Source: Blastopirellula sediminis (GTDB lineage: Bacteria; Planctomycetota; Planctomycetia; Pirellulales; Pirellulaceae). Taken from it: a stretch of 64,000 nt of DNA. This document shows positions 53,971-62,759 of the stretch, piece by piece; position 1 is the first letter of the stretch; every line of letters begins with the position of its first letter. Position numbers and translations under genes: made by a program. The notes below the pieces were generated by a model. That model did not search any database. It saw nothing but the letters and a program-made list of their open reading frames with translations, and was not told the origin of the DNA. The stretch covers positions 1,328,720 through 1,392,719 of the forward strand of contig NZ_JAJKFT010000010.1 in assembly GCF_020966755.1 (NCBI RefSeq), written 5' to 3'.

Positions 53971-55002
53971 TTGACCGTTCTTGTTACCGGCTCGACCGGC
54001 CTGGTCGGCAATAATGTAGTCAGGCTACTGCTTGGCGAGGGGCGAAAAGTGCGCGTGGTCGTTCGACCCGAGTACGAAACGCGTCCGCTCGAAGGGCTCG
54101 ACGTGGAGATCGTCCACGGCGACGTCTGTGATCGTGAAAGTCTCCACGCCGCGATGCAGGGAGTCGATCTCGTCATCCATAGCGCCGGCAACGTTCACAT
54201 CGGTTGGACGGGGAAAGAACGTTCGGAAAAGGTCAACGTCGGCGGCACGAAGAACATCGCCGAAGCGACTCGCGAGGCAGGCGCCAAGCTGGTGCACGTA
54301 TCGAGCGTCGACGCTCTCGGCGCCGGGCTCCATAACAAAGCGGCCGACGAAGAGACGATCTACGTCCAGAATCCTCCGATTCCCTACGTCGTGACGAAGG
54401 CGGCCGCCGAGGTCGAAGTGCGGCGCCAGATCGAGCGAGGTCTGCACGCGGTGATCATCAATCCTGGCTACATGCTTGGCCCGTGGGATTGGAAACCTTC
54501 TAGCGGTCGCATGCTGCTGGAAGTGGTGAAAGGAAAACCGATCATGGCCCCGCGCGGCGGTACGACCGTCTGCGACGTCCGTGACGTAGCGACCGGAATC
54601 GTGGCGGCCGCCGAAAAGGGACGCTGCGGCGCCAATTACATCCTAGGCGGCGAGAACATGACTTACCTGGAACTGTGGAAGCAGTTCGCGGAAGTCGCCG
54701 GCAACATCAAACCGATTTGCCGGATGGGGCCGCTGATTGCGATCGGCGCCGGCGTGGTTGGCGATATCTGGTCGAAGGTGTCTGGGACCGAGGGAGGAGT
54801 CAACTCGGCGGCTCTCCAGATGTCGAGCGTCTACCACTACTATTCCAGCCGTCGCGCGGAAGAAGAGCTTGGCTATCAGGTCCGCCCGGCGAGCCAGTCG
54901 ATCGTCGACGCGTGGGAGTGGTTCCGATCGCATGGCTACGTCAAGAATCTTTCGCCCGAGAAAGAGCGGAAGAAGTCGCCTCCGGTTATGACCGAAGCGT
55001 AG
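53971..55002 (+). CDS. NAD-dependent epimerase/dehydratase, HpnA-like
   Basis: A protein of 343 residues, TTG start. Rossmann motif TGSTGLVGNNVVRLL (about 6-20), VHVSSVDALG and the catalytic YVVTK (about 139-143). Extended SDR with a C-terminal lobe (VYHYYSSRRAEEELGY). Closest in pattern to hopanoid-associated sugar epimerase HpnA or dihydroflavonol-4-reductase-like enzymes. No hopanoid genes are adjacent, so the substrate stays open. Convergent with the macroglobulin-like gene, 3 bases apart. Confidence 0.88.
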   Translation: MTVLVTGSTGLVGNNVVRLLLGEGRKVRVVVRPEYETRPLEGLDVEIVHGDVCDRESLHAAMQGVDLVIHSAGNVHIGWTGKERSEKVNVGGTKNIAEATREAGAKLVHVSSVDALGAGLHNKAADEETIYVQNPPIPYVVTKAAAEVEVRRQIERGLHAVIINPGYMLGPWDWKPSSGRMLLEVVKGKPIMAPRGGTTVCDVRDVATGIVAAAEKGRCGANYILGGENMTYLELWKQFAEVAGNIKPICRMGPLIAIGAGVVGDIWSKVSGTEGGVNSAALQMSSVYHYYSSRRAEEELGYQVRPASQSIVDAWEWFRSHGYVKNLSPEKERKKSPPVMTEA

Positions 55003-55005
55003 AGG

Positions 55006-58000
55006 TTACTTGCTCGCCTTCTTCGTCGGCGGGGGCGTTGCGCTGTCGGAAACCGGCTGCGTCGAAAAGCTCTCGCGAACCGAGCCGATGCGACCGTCGC
55101 CGACGGCGTCGATCGTAATCCGATACTTGCCCGGCTCTTTTGGCAGTTGGAAGGTGAGGGTCGCGGCTCCGCTTACGTCGGTTTGAACCAACGGCGCCCA
55201 GTAGATCGTCTCCGGGGCCGGTTCTGGTCCGCGCAAACCATCGTTATCACGTTTGTCGGCGTCGCCGTACGCGTAAGCGCGGTAGTAGAAGTCTTTGGCT
55301 TGTTGTTTCTCGGCGGCGCCTTTGTCATTGAGGTTCGCGGCCGGCTCTTCCGCTTGCGTCGGCGGCTTGGCGCCGCGCGAGAGCATCATTCCCGGCGCTG
55401 GCGTCTGCGCGGGCGCGTTAGCAGGTTGGCCCCCCGCTCCGGGAGCGGCGAACTCCATGCCTCCGCGAGTCTGGCCTCCGCCGAATCCACCGCCATAACC
55501 GCCGGCGGCGCTTTGCATCTGCTGTTGATCCTGCTGGGCGAAGCCCGACTGCTGCGAGGCCGCCTTGCGGAGACCATATTCGGTGGCGCCGATCGCCTGG
55601 TTGCGGTTCAACAGTTCTTGCTCCACCCCCGACGAATTGGCCGCGCCGCGACGTTGTTGCAATTGTCCTAACGCACGATTCGACTTCTGGTCGGACAGCG
55701 AATAGCGAGCTTGCGAATTGCCGGCGTAATCGCTGCGGAGCATCGCGTCGTCAGTTGGGCGAGCGGCGCCCATCGAGTCCATCATTGGCGCAGGAGGCGC
55801 AATATCTCCGGATAGTCGTGAGGACGATTCTTTCTTCGCTTCCGCCGCGCCGCTGGCGATTTCCCGCTGCCGCATCGTTTCGTCGAGTTTCCGTTCCTCC
55901 ATCGAATTGAGCGCCGGAGTTGGATTCGCGATCGCCGGGGCCACCGGTTCTGAGGCTGGAGCGGCGGCCATCGGAGGAGCCGGGGCCGTTTCGAGCGGCG
56001 CCGCCATAGGCCTGGCTGACATTTCAGGTAGACTACCCGATTCGGCGAGTTGCTCCACCTTGGCTTCGGCAGCCTTGGGCTTCATCGCGGATTCAGAGAG
56101 GGGCTCAAACTCCTGCATCTTGAGTTCTTCTACTTCCGCTTCTTCGTGAGCACGATCTTGCGTTTGCGCGGTCGCCATTTTCTTCTCCCCGCCCATCGCG
56201 CCGACCGGCATTCCTTCCAATTCCACGTCGGCCATTTCGGACATGACCGATTCCGCGGTCACGTTGGGATAAGCGGACGAAGGAGCGGCCGTCGGAAGCG
56301 GCGCCGGAGCTTGCGGCGCACTGCGTATCGCGACCTGATCGCCGGTGATCAGAGAACTGCTTTCCAGCGCCGACAGATTCAAAATGGCGATTGCGACGAC
56401 CGCGACCGAAGCGAACGCGATCGCAGGTCCCCAGAACCAGGCAGGTCCAGCCGATTTCAGCATCACCAATAGGATCAGACCGAACATCGTGGCGACTGCA
56501 GCGGCGAAGACCCATGGCGTCAGATTGACGCTGGGGCGAACCGTAGCCACGGGCGCTTTTGCGCGAGTCGACTTCGCAAACTTCTCCGCGGCCGGAGCGA
56601 CTTTATTCTTGAGCAGCAAGATCGGCAACTCGGTGATCGCTTCGTCCACACCGGTGGCGAATCCGCTCGACATCGCGGCCAACTCTGCGGCCGGCACGGC
56701 TTGTCGATTATCGTCGTAAAAGCCACGATTGTCGGCTTTCACAAATTGCCGCCAACCGTCGGTCGCCAGGATGTAGTCGAGCTCTTTCTCGGCTGCATCG
56801 TCGTCACGGAGGAGCGCTTGCGGATCTTGTAGTTCCTCTGGACGCTGGAGCCGCTTGGTCAGTAGTTGTGCGGCGAGGAGCGTTGGCGATTGTTGCGTGG
56901 TGTGGACGAAGGCGTTTTCGTTGACGACGGCGACGCCGAGAGCTGCCGAAGTCGGCTGCCCCGCTTCATCTTTGGTGGCGACTTGAATGTTGACGTGATC
57001 GCCTGCGGCGTATTCGTCCTGCAGATCAGCGGTTTCAATTTGCAGCTGGCGTTGCGGTCGGCGGAAGACCATTCGTTCGGCGAGCGGCTTCACCTGGCCT
57101 GATTGGTCGGCGGCGTACAGCGTCACTTCGCCGGCGCCGGCGATTTCGGCCGGCACGTCCAAACGAACGCGGGTCGACTTCAGCGTTTGCGGAACGGCGA
57201 AGAACTGCTGCGTTACCAAGGCGCCGTTGTTGTAGTAGGCCAGTCCATATCGCTGATTGGCGTCGCGGCTGACCACTTCCACTTCCAGCGGCTCGTCGGC
57301 ATTAATGACTGGATCGGGAACTTTGATCGTCGCCACGTCGGTTGCGCTCGGGGTCGGCAAATCAGCGACCACCATGTTCTCGCCGAGATCAGCGGTCAGG
57401 CGATAGTTTTGGTCCGGCTGCGGAGTAAAGTCGAACTGGCCGCGGCCGCGATATTTCGTTTCGGCCTGGGCAATCACTTCTTCTCGGTCGTTGACGATGG
57501 CGCCTTTCAGCTCGATTGGCTTGCCGTTGGCGTCGGCGGCATGAAAGTAAACGCGATTGTTGAGCCCGGCGACTAAATTGCCCCCTTCCGGATAGAAGTT
57601 GACGTCGACCGTTTGCGGCTCCAGCGGAATCGGCGCCGCGTACGCCCAGCTTTGATCAGCGTTAGCGAAATAGAGGTGATGCGTCACGTTCGCCGCGGCG
57701 CTGCCGGCTAGTTGCAGCTTGACGTTCGCTTCGCCATCTTTTGACGTTTCAATCTCTTGCGGCTGGTCGATGATTTGGCCGTCGACGATCTGCAGCATCT
57801 GCAGCTTCTGGTTGGCGAGCGGTTGTCCCGTTTGAGTCTGCAATTGCAGCGACGCCGCGATCTCTTCGCCGGGAGCGAACCAGTCGCGAGCGAAATTGAG
57901 CCGTGCGTTCCAGACCGGAGGCGCCAGCGGATCGACCTGGAACCGGGTGACGTCGGCGACGCCGTCGGCGTTTTTGGCGATCAGCGAATAATTCCCCGCG

Positions 58001-58962
58001 ACGACGTCCGGCGGCAAAGCCCACATGCTGGCGGCGACGCCTTGACGCGTTTCTCCCTGATCGACGAAGCCGGCGACCCGCTTTTGCTGCGGATCGAGGA
58101 TGTCAAATTCGACCGGCCCGTCGACCGGTTGTTGCGTCTGGCTGGTCAGCGTGTTGCTGCGCCAACGGATGATATCGCCGGCGCGAACGAGCGGGCGATC
58201 GAGCGCCAGCGAGGTGACCGTCGCCGGAGGAGCGGCGGCGAGTTGCGGCGATTTGACCTCGACCAATTCGCGCCCTTGCTTCGCTTTGACTTCAAGCGTG
58301 AGGTCGCTGAGCGCCTGATCAGCCGGCAGTTCAAACTTCGCCACGCCGTTGTTAGCGATCTGCTTGCCGGCGGCGACCGTTTCACCTTGCGGCGAGATGA
58401 AGTTGTAGGTGATTTCCGCGGGATCCGTCGCGCGAGCTTCGTTGCGAATCGAAACGGCGAATCGATTGGAGACTTCGCTGTTCAAAACGCGCGGACCGGC
58501 GACTTCCAGCTCAATCGCCGACGAACGCATCCCCGCCATGGTAACGGCGTCGCTATCGGCGTCGACGGCGGCGTCAACGGCAGGGGCTGATTCCGACGTG
58601 CTCATCGCCACGTGGCTGGGTTGGTTCATCACGACCGCGGCGGCGCTGGCCAAGATTAACACGGCGGCGGCGAGCGCGGTGAACGCCTGCATTGTCCGGA
58701 CGAATCCCCCCATCGATCGCGAGCGTTCGACCCGTTCTTCTTCTTTCGCCAGTTTCTTCCAGGCGGCGAAGTCGGGCATCGGCGCCACTGGCATTCGAAC
58801 GGCCGACGCTAACAAATCGGTCTGCTCTTTCATTTCGGCGTAGGCCCGGGCAAGCTCCGGATCTCTACCGATACGGCTAGCCAGCTGCGACGCTTCTTCA
58901 GCGGAGAGCAAGCCGTAAATCAGCTCGAGCAGTTGTTGTCGGTTTTCGTCGTGATCGGTCAT
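55006..58962 (-). CDS. Anti-sigma-like protein with alpha-2-macroglobulin-like outer domains
   Basis: A protein of 1,318 residues. Residues 1-85 are the cytosolic anti-sigma-type domain (LLELIYGLLSAEEASQLASR, PELARAYAEMKEQTDLLASA). First membrane helix about 90-112 (AFTALAAAVLILASAAAVV). About 120-800 has macroglobulin-type beta domains (TSLALDRPLVRAGDIIRWRS is MG2-like; VDVNFYPEGGNLVAGLNNRVYF). Two further helices at about 812-865 (WVFAAAVATMFGLILLVMLK). The outer C-terminus is low complexity, then a final A2M-like domain (WAPLVQTDVSGAATLTFQLP). No thioester motif was seen. The ECF gene is 66 bases upstream on the same strand. Confidence 0.8.
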   Translation of the reverse strand: MTDHDENRQQLLELIYGLLSAEEASQLASRIGRDPELARAYAEMKEQTDLLASAVRMPVAPMPDFAAWKKLAKEEERVERSRSMGGFVRTMQAFTALAAAVLILASAAAVVMNQPSHVAMSTSESAPAVDAAVDADSDAVTMAGMRSSAIELEVAGPRVLNSEVSNRFAVSIRNEARATDPAEITYNFISPQGETVAAGKQIANNGVAKFELPADQALSDLTLEVKAKQGRELVEVKSPQLAAAPPATVTSLALDRPLVRAGDIIRWRSNTLTSQTQQPVDGPVEFDILDPQQKRVAGFVDQGETRQGVAASMWALPPDVVAGNYSLIAKNADGVADVTRFQVDPLAPPVWNARLNFARDWFAPGEEIAASLQLQTQTGQPLANQKLQMLQIVDGQIIDQPQEIETSKDGEANVKLQLAGSAAANVTHHLYFANADQSWAYAAPIPLEPQTVDVNFYPEGGNLVAGLNNRVYFHAADANGKPIELKGAIVNDREEVIAQAETKYRGRGQFDFTPQPDQNYRLTADLGENMVVADLPTPSATDVATIKVPDPVINADEPLEVEVVSRDANQRYGLAYYNNGALVTQQFFAVPQTLKSTRVRLDVPAEIAGAGEVTLYAADQSGQVKPLAERMVFRRPQRQLQIETADLQDEYAAGDHVNIQVATKDEAGQPTSAALGVAVVNENAFVHTTQQSPTLLAAQLLTKRLQRPEELQDPQALLRDDDAAEKELDYILATDGWRQFVKADNRGFYDDNRQAVPAAELAAMSSGFATGVDEAITELPILLLKNKVAPAAEKFAKSTRAKAPVATVRPSVNLTPWVFAAAVATMFGLILLVMLKSAGPAWFWGPAIAFASVAVVAIAILNLSALESSSLITGDQVAIRSAPQAPAPLPTAAPSSAYPNVTAESVMSEMADVELEGMPVGAMGGEKKMATAQTQDRAHEEAEVEELKMQEFEPLSESAMKPKAAEAKVEQLAESGSLPEMSARPMAAPLETAPAPPMAAAPASEPVAPAIANPTPALNSMEERKLDETMRQREIASGAAEAKKESSSRLSGDIAPPAPMMDSMGAARPTDDAMLRSDYAGNSQARYSLSDQKSNRALGQLQQRRGAANSSGVEQELLNRNQAIGATEYGLRKAASQQSGFAQQDQQQMQSAAGGYGGGFGGGQTRGGMEFAAPGAGGQPANAPAQTPAPGMMLSRGAKPPTQAEEPAANLNDKGAAEKQQAKDFYYRAYAYGDADKRDNDGLRGPEPAPETIYWAPLVQTDVSGAATLTFQLPKEPGKYRITIDAVGDGRIGSVRESFSTQPVSDSATPPPTKKASK

Positions 58963-59028
58963 CGAACTATCGTGAGGTAAACGCTGGTAGGCGAACTTCC
59001 TTAACGGGAACTCCAGGGGGCGGGGTTC

Positions 59029-59589
59029 TTAATGCGGCGCGTCGGCCTTGGTGGGAGCCAGGATCGTGCGAAGCTTTTCCAGGGCCATCCGCATTCGGGT
59101 TTTGACCGTACCGGAGGGGATGTCCAACGCTACGGCGATCTCGTCATACGTCATGTCACCGTTCTGACGAAGCAGGAACACTTCCCGTTCTTCGTCTCGC
59201 AGCTCCATCACGGCAAGCCGCATCCGGTCGATCTGCTCGGCTTGCTCCACCTTCTTCTCTGGCGAAGCGTGCGGACTGACGACCGTTTCTTCTTCCGAGG
59301 CTAAATGCTGGCGCTTGCGGCGCCAGGCGCTTTCACGATGATCGCGACCGGTATTGATCGCAATTCGGAAAATCCAGGCGCGTACATTTTCAATTTCGGG
59401 CAGTTTGTCTTGGTTCCGCCAGCATTTGATGAAGGAGTCTTGCAGGGCGTCGCGGGCATCCTCCATATTGCCTAGGAGGTGGTACAAGGCTCCCAATAAC
59501 TCGCCGTGGAGGCGCGCGAACACGTCCTCCAACGATTCCTGCTGTTTCCGGCAGGTCCGAGTTTTGTTCCCTTGACCGAGCTTCGCCAC
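59029..59589 (-). CDS. ECF sigma factor
   Basis: A protein of 186 residues. Region 2: YHLLGNMEDARDALQDSFIKCWRN and VRAWIFRIAINTGRDHRES (about 45-90). Region 4: ELRDEEREVFLLRQNGDMTYDEIAVALDIPSGTVKTRM (about 135-175). The acidic linker is short. It is the likely partner of the macroglobulin-like anti-sigma gene that follows. It is divergent from another ECF gene, with 183 bases between. Confidence 0.94.
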   Translation of the reverse strand: MAKLGQGNKTRTCRKQQESLEDVFARLHGELLGALYHLLGNMEDARDALQDSFIKCWRNQDKLPEIENVRAWIFRIAINTGRDHRESAWRRKRQHLASEEETVVSPHASPEKKVEQAEQIDRMRLAVMELRDEEREVFLLRQNGDMTYDEIAVALDIPSGTVKTRMRMALEKLRTILAPTKADAPH

Positions 59590-59772
59590 GTTTCGCCCTT
59601 CACCTGTTAGACGACTGCTGGATGCGGCCAGATTTCGCCGCGGAGACGATTTTCAGTTATTTTGACCGAAATCGCCAGTCAGTGACGCATTCTGGTCGAC
59701 AATTACCCCTTGTTTGGCCTGAAAAGGGGTCATTCTTGCGGTTTCCCCCCAATCCTGACGATAATTAAACCC

Positions 59773-60399
59773 ATGTGGCCTGAAGCCGAAAAGACGGAAC
59801 AACTGATCCAGGACGCCAAAGAGGGCGACTCTGATGCCCGAGATAAGCTCCTCGAGCGGCATCGCGACTCGCTGCGCCGGATGGTTGAGATGCGATTGGA
59901 TCGCAAAATCCGCCGCCGGGTCGACGCCAGTGATGTCGTTCAAGACGTCCTGGTCGAGGCCAATCGCCGCCTGGCCGACTATATGGCCAACCCGGTGATG
60001 CCGTTTCATCTCTGGCTGCGGCATCTAGCCCAGGACCGGATCATCGACGCCCATCGCCGCCATCGCGGCTCGCAAAAGCGGAGCGTCGACCTGGAGCAAA
60101 ACATTGCGACGCCGGTTAACGTCGATCAGTCTTCGATCAACATCATCGCCCAAATCTGCGATGGCGAAATGACTCCGGCCGCGGCCGCCACGATGAGCGA
60201 ACTGCAGGCCCGCTTCGAGCAGGCGATCGCGCAGCTCGATGAACAAGACCGCGAAGTGGTGGTGATGCGCCACTTTGAACAGCTCTCGAACCAGGAAGTC
60301 GCCGCGGCGCTTGGTTTGTCGGCCGCCGCCGCCAGCATGCGTTACCTACGCGCCTTGCGTCGGTTGCGAGGGTTGTTGGGAGAGCCGACCGGCGAGTAG
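59773..60399 (+). CDS. ECF sigma factor, planctomycete type (kinase-linked)
   Basis: A protein of 208 residues from ATG 59773 (MWPEAEKTEQL); the frame is open further upstream but unlike the family. Region 2: DARDKLLERHRDSLRRMVEMRLDRKIRRRVDASDVVQDVLVEAN; region 4: LDEQDREVVVMRHFEQLSNQEVAAALGLSAAAASMRYLRALRRL. This is the planctomycete-specific subgroup usually next to a Ser/Thr kinase, as here: the kinase gene starts 6 bases after its stop. Confidence 0.94.
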   Translation: MWPEAEKTEQLIQDAKEGDSDARDKLLERHRDSLRRMVEMRLDRKIRRRVDASDVVQDVLVEANRRLADYMANPVMPFHLWLRHLAQDRIIDAHRRHRGSQKRSVDLEQNIATPVNVDQSSINIIAQICDGEMTPAAAATMSELQARFEQAIAQLDEQDREVVVMRHFEQLSNQEVAAALGLSAAAASMRYLRALRRLRGLLGEPTGE

Positions 60400-60405
60400 A
60401 TATTC

Positions 60406-62073
60406 ATGATCGAAGACGCCGACCAGCGCGACGAGCGACTTGCCGCTTTGATCGATCAACTCACCGCCAAGGTGCAGGCCGGCGAGTCGGTCGATCTCGA
60501 TCAGGTCACTGCGTCGCATCCCGATCTGGCGAGCGATCTGCGCGAGCTATGGGGCGCGGTCATGTTAGCCGACGCAGTCGCGACGCAGATTCGCAGCGAC
60601 ATCGACATGACGCAAAGCGCCAGCGGTTCGGCTGGTTCGTCGAGCGGTAATCTTTCGCCGCTGGCGCTGCCGGCCGATTTCGGCGACTATTTGTTGCTCG
60701 AAGAAATTGGTCGCGGCGGGATGGGGATCGTCTATCGCGCGAAGCAAAAGAGTCTCGATCGGATCGTCGCCGTAAAGATGGTGCTGCGCGATCGTCTTGC
60801 TTCGAGCGAAGATCAGGCCCGGTTTCGCAGCGAAGCGGAAGCGGCCGCGCGGATCGAACATCCAACGATCGTGCCGATCTACGAAGTGGGGGAAATCGAT
60901 CGCCGCTGCTACTTCACCATGAAATACGTGCAGGGGGAAACGCTGTCGGATCGGATTGCCCGCGGACCGATGCCGCCGCGAGAAACGGCGATGCTGCTCA
61001 AACAAGTCGCCGACGCGGTGCACTGCGCCCATCAGCAAGGGGTGCTCCACCGCGACCTGAAACCATCAAACATTTTGCTCGACGAATCTGGACGCCCGCT
61101 GGTGACCGATTTTGGGTTGGCGAAGCGAACCAGCGACGGCATCGACCTGACGCGAACCGGCGCCATTCTCGGGACGCCGACCTACATGGCGCCGGAACAA
61201 GCGGCCGGCAATCGTGGTCGGATCGGACCGGTCAGCGACGTTTATAGCTTGGGGACGATTCTCTACGCGATGCTCACCGGGCGGCCGCCGTTTCAAGGGG
61301 ATTCACCGGTCGACGTCGTGTTGAAAGTGCTGGAGCAAGACCCTCCGCCGCCGCGCGAGATCAATCCGAAGGTTGATCGCGACTTGGAGATGATCGCACT
61401 TCGCTGTTTACAGAAGCCGATTGATTTGCGGTATGGAAGCGCCGACGCTCTTTCCCGCGACTTGAACGCCTATCTGCATGACGAGTCGATTTCGGCCCGC
61501 AGCGGTCGGTTCGGGCAGATCGTGTCGCGACTCTTTCGCGAAACGCATCATGCCCAAGTGCTGGAGAACTGGGGCTTGCTTTGGATCTGGCATAGCCTGG
61601 TCTTGTTCGCGATGTCGCTGGCGACCTTCGGTCTGCAGTGGATCGGCGACACGACGCGGTGGCATTACGTCTTTATCTGGACGGTGATCGCCGGCGCGTG
61701 GGCGTTTATCTTCTGGGGACTGCGGCGAAGAATGGGACCGGTCACTTTCGTCGAACGACAGATCGCCCATGTCTGGGGCGCCGGCATGATCGGCGTCGTT
61801 GCGCTCTTTCCCATCGAAGCGGTGATGGGAATGGCCCCGGTCGAACTCTCGCCCATCCTGGCGGTCATCACCGGGATGCTCTTCTTCATCAAGGGAGGGA
61901 TCCTCACCGGTTGGTTCTACATCCAAGCCGGCATTTTATTCCTGATCGCGATCCCGATGGCGATGTTCCCGCTGTACGCCCATTTGATCTACGGCGTGGT
62001 GGCGTCCCTTTGCTTCTTTGTGCCGGGGGTGCAGTACTATCGGCAGCGATTGAGAAGCATGTTGGGGAAGTAA
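60406..62073 (+). CDS. Hanks-type Ser/Thr protein kinase with membrane region
   Basis: A protein of 555 residues. N-terminal sensor-like helical part 1-90 (Asp/Ala/Ser-rich). Kinase domain about 93-360: IGRGGMGIVYRAKQ (P-loop), VAVKMV (Lys about 125), HRDLKPSNILL (about 220-230), DFGLAKR (about 241) and PTYMAPEQAAG. All catalytic residues present. C-terminus has about five or six membrane helices (about 395-545: IWHSLVLFAMSLATFGLQW and following). Operon with the ECF gene, 6 bases apart. Confidence 0.95.
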   Translation: MIEDADQRDERLAALIDQLTAKVQAGESVDLDQVTASHPDLASDLRELWGAVMLADAVATQIRSDIDMTQSASGSAGSSSGNLSPLALPADFGDYLLLEEIGRGGMGIVYRAKQKSLDRIVAVKMVLRDRLASSEDQARFRSEAEAAARIEHPTIVPIYEVGEIDRRCYFTMKYVQGETLSDRIARGPMPPRETAMLLKQVADAVHCAHQQGVLHRDLKPSNILLDESGRPLVTDFGLAKRTSDGIDLTRTGAILGTPTYMAPEQAAGNRGRIGPVSDVYSLGTILYAMLTGRPPFQGDSPVDVVLKVLEQDPPPPREINPKVDRDLEMIALRCLQKPIDLRYGSADALSRDLNAYLHDESISARSGRFGQIVSRLFRETHHAQVLENWGLLWIWHSLVLFAMSLATFGLQWIGDTTRWHYVFIWTVIAGAWAFIFWGLRRRMGPVTFVERQIAHVWGAGMIGVVALFPIEAVMGMAPVELSPILAVITGMLFFIKGGILTGWFYIQAGILFLIAIPMAMFPLYAHLIYGVVASLCFFVPGVQYYRQRLRSMLGK

Positions 62074-62089
62074 GTTGGCGGCGCTATCG

Positions 62090-62118
62090 TAGCCCGAGGC
62101 GCAAGCCGAGGGAATGCG
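62090..62118 (+). repeat. Left REP repeat of RAYT element B
   Basis: Identical in core to the 9785 repeat (TAGCCCGAGGCGCAAGCCGAGG). It lies 16 bases after the kinase stop. Confidence 0.85.
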
Positions 62119-62207
62119 TATTGTTCCCCGAAATCACGTGCCACACGGTTCCGACGTCGCTAAACTTACGATCGCTCAGTTGTTCGAGCCCATCTGGAGA
62201 AACTGCC

Positions 62208-62693
62208 ATGCGTTCGAATGATTCGTCTGGTCCGCCGGCGCCTGATGTGTTGGGCTACTTGCTCACATGGACCGCCTATGGGACGTGGTTGCCTGGCGAC
62301 AAGCGAGGTTGGACGCAGAGACGACGTGGAGATCAATTACCTGATCAGTCGCGTCATCGAGCTGCCGCCCGAATCATGAAAGAAACCGTCGTGCATTTAG
62401 CGCAGCCACAACGAGCTCTTGTTGAACATACGATTCGCGAACATTGCGAGATTCGCGATTGGACCTTGCTTGCGGTCAATTGTCGATCGAATCACGTTCA
62501 TGTCGTCGTCCATTGCAAGTCCTCGCCACATGAAGTCTTGAGGCAGCTTAAGCAATGGACGACACGTAGATTGAATGAACAATACCAACGCCGCACTTGG
62601 TGGTCGGAACGCGGAAGTGGGCGGTATTTGTATGACCAGACTAGCTTAGAATCGGCCGTTGTTTACGTGCGCGATGCGCAGGATCGTAAGTGA
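62208..62693 (+). CDS. REP-associated tyrosine transposase (RAYT), copy B
   Basis: A protein of 161 residues from ATG 62208. YLLTWTAYGTWLPGDKRGW, NCRSNHVHVVV (HUH site), TWWSERGSGRYL and VVYVRDAQDRK all match copy A at 9886. No disruptive changes; likely functional. Upstream of the ATG an in-frame extension across the REP is a shadow of the kinase frame. Confidence 0.92.
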   Translation: MRSNDSSGPPAPDVLGYLLTWTAYGTWLPGDKRGWTQRRRGDQLPDQSRHRAAARIMKETVVHLAQPQRALVEHTIREHCEIRDWTLLAVNCRSNHVHVVVHCKSSPHEVLRQLKQWTTRRLNEQYQRRTWWSERGSGRYLYDQTSLESAVVYVRDAQDRK

Positions 62694-62700
62694 TGGACGC

Positions 62701-62729
62701 CGTATTCCCTCGGCTCGCGCCTCGGGCTA
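62701..62729 (-). repeat. Right REP repeat of RAYT element B
   Basis: Inverted copy of the left repeat with two mismatches, 7 bases after the RAYT stop. Confidence 0.85.
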
Positions 62730-62759
62730 CGATGGCGCGAACCTTTGAGCATAGGACTT

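Noticed and set aside
61638-62207. 190-codon upstream extension of RAYT B
   Set aside because: Lies within the kinase gene in another frame and crosses the REP; the family start is at 62208.
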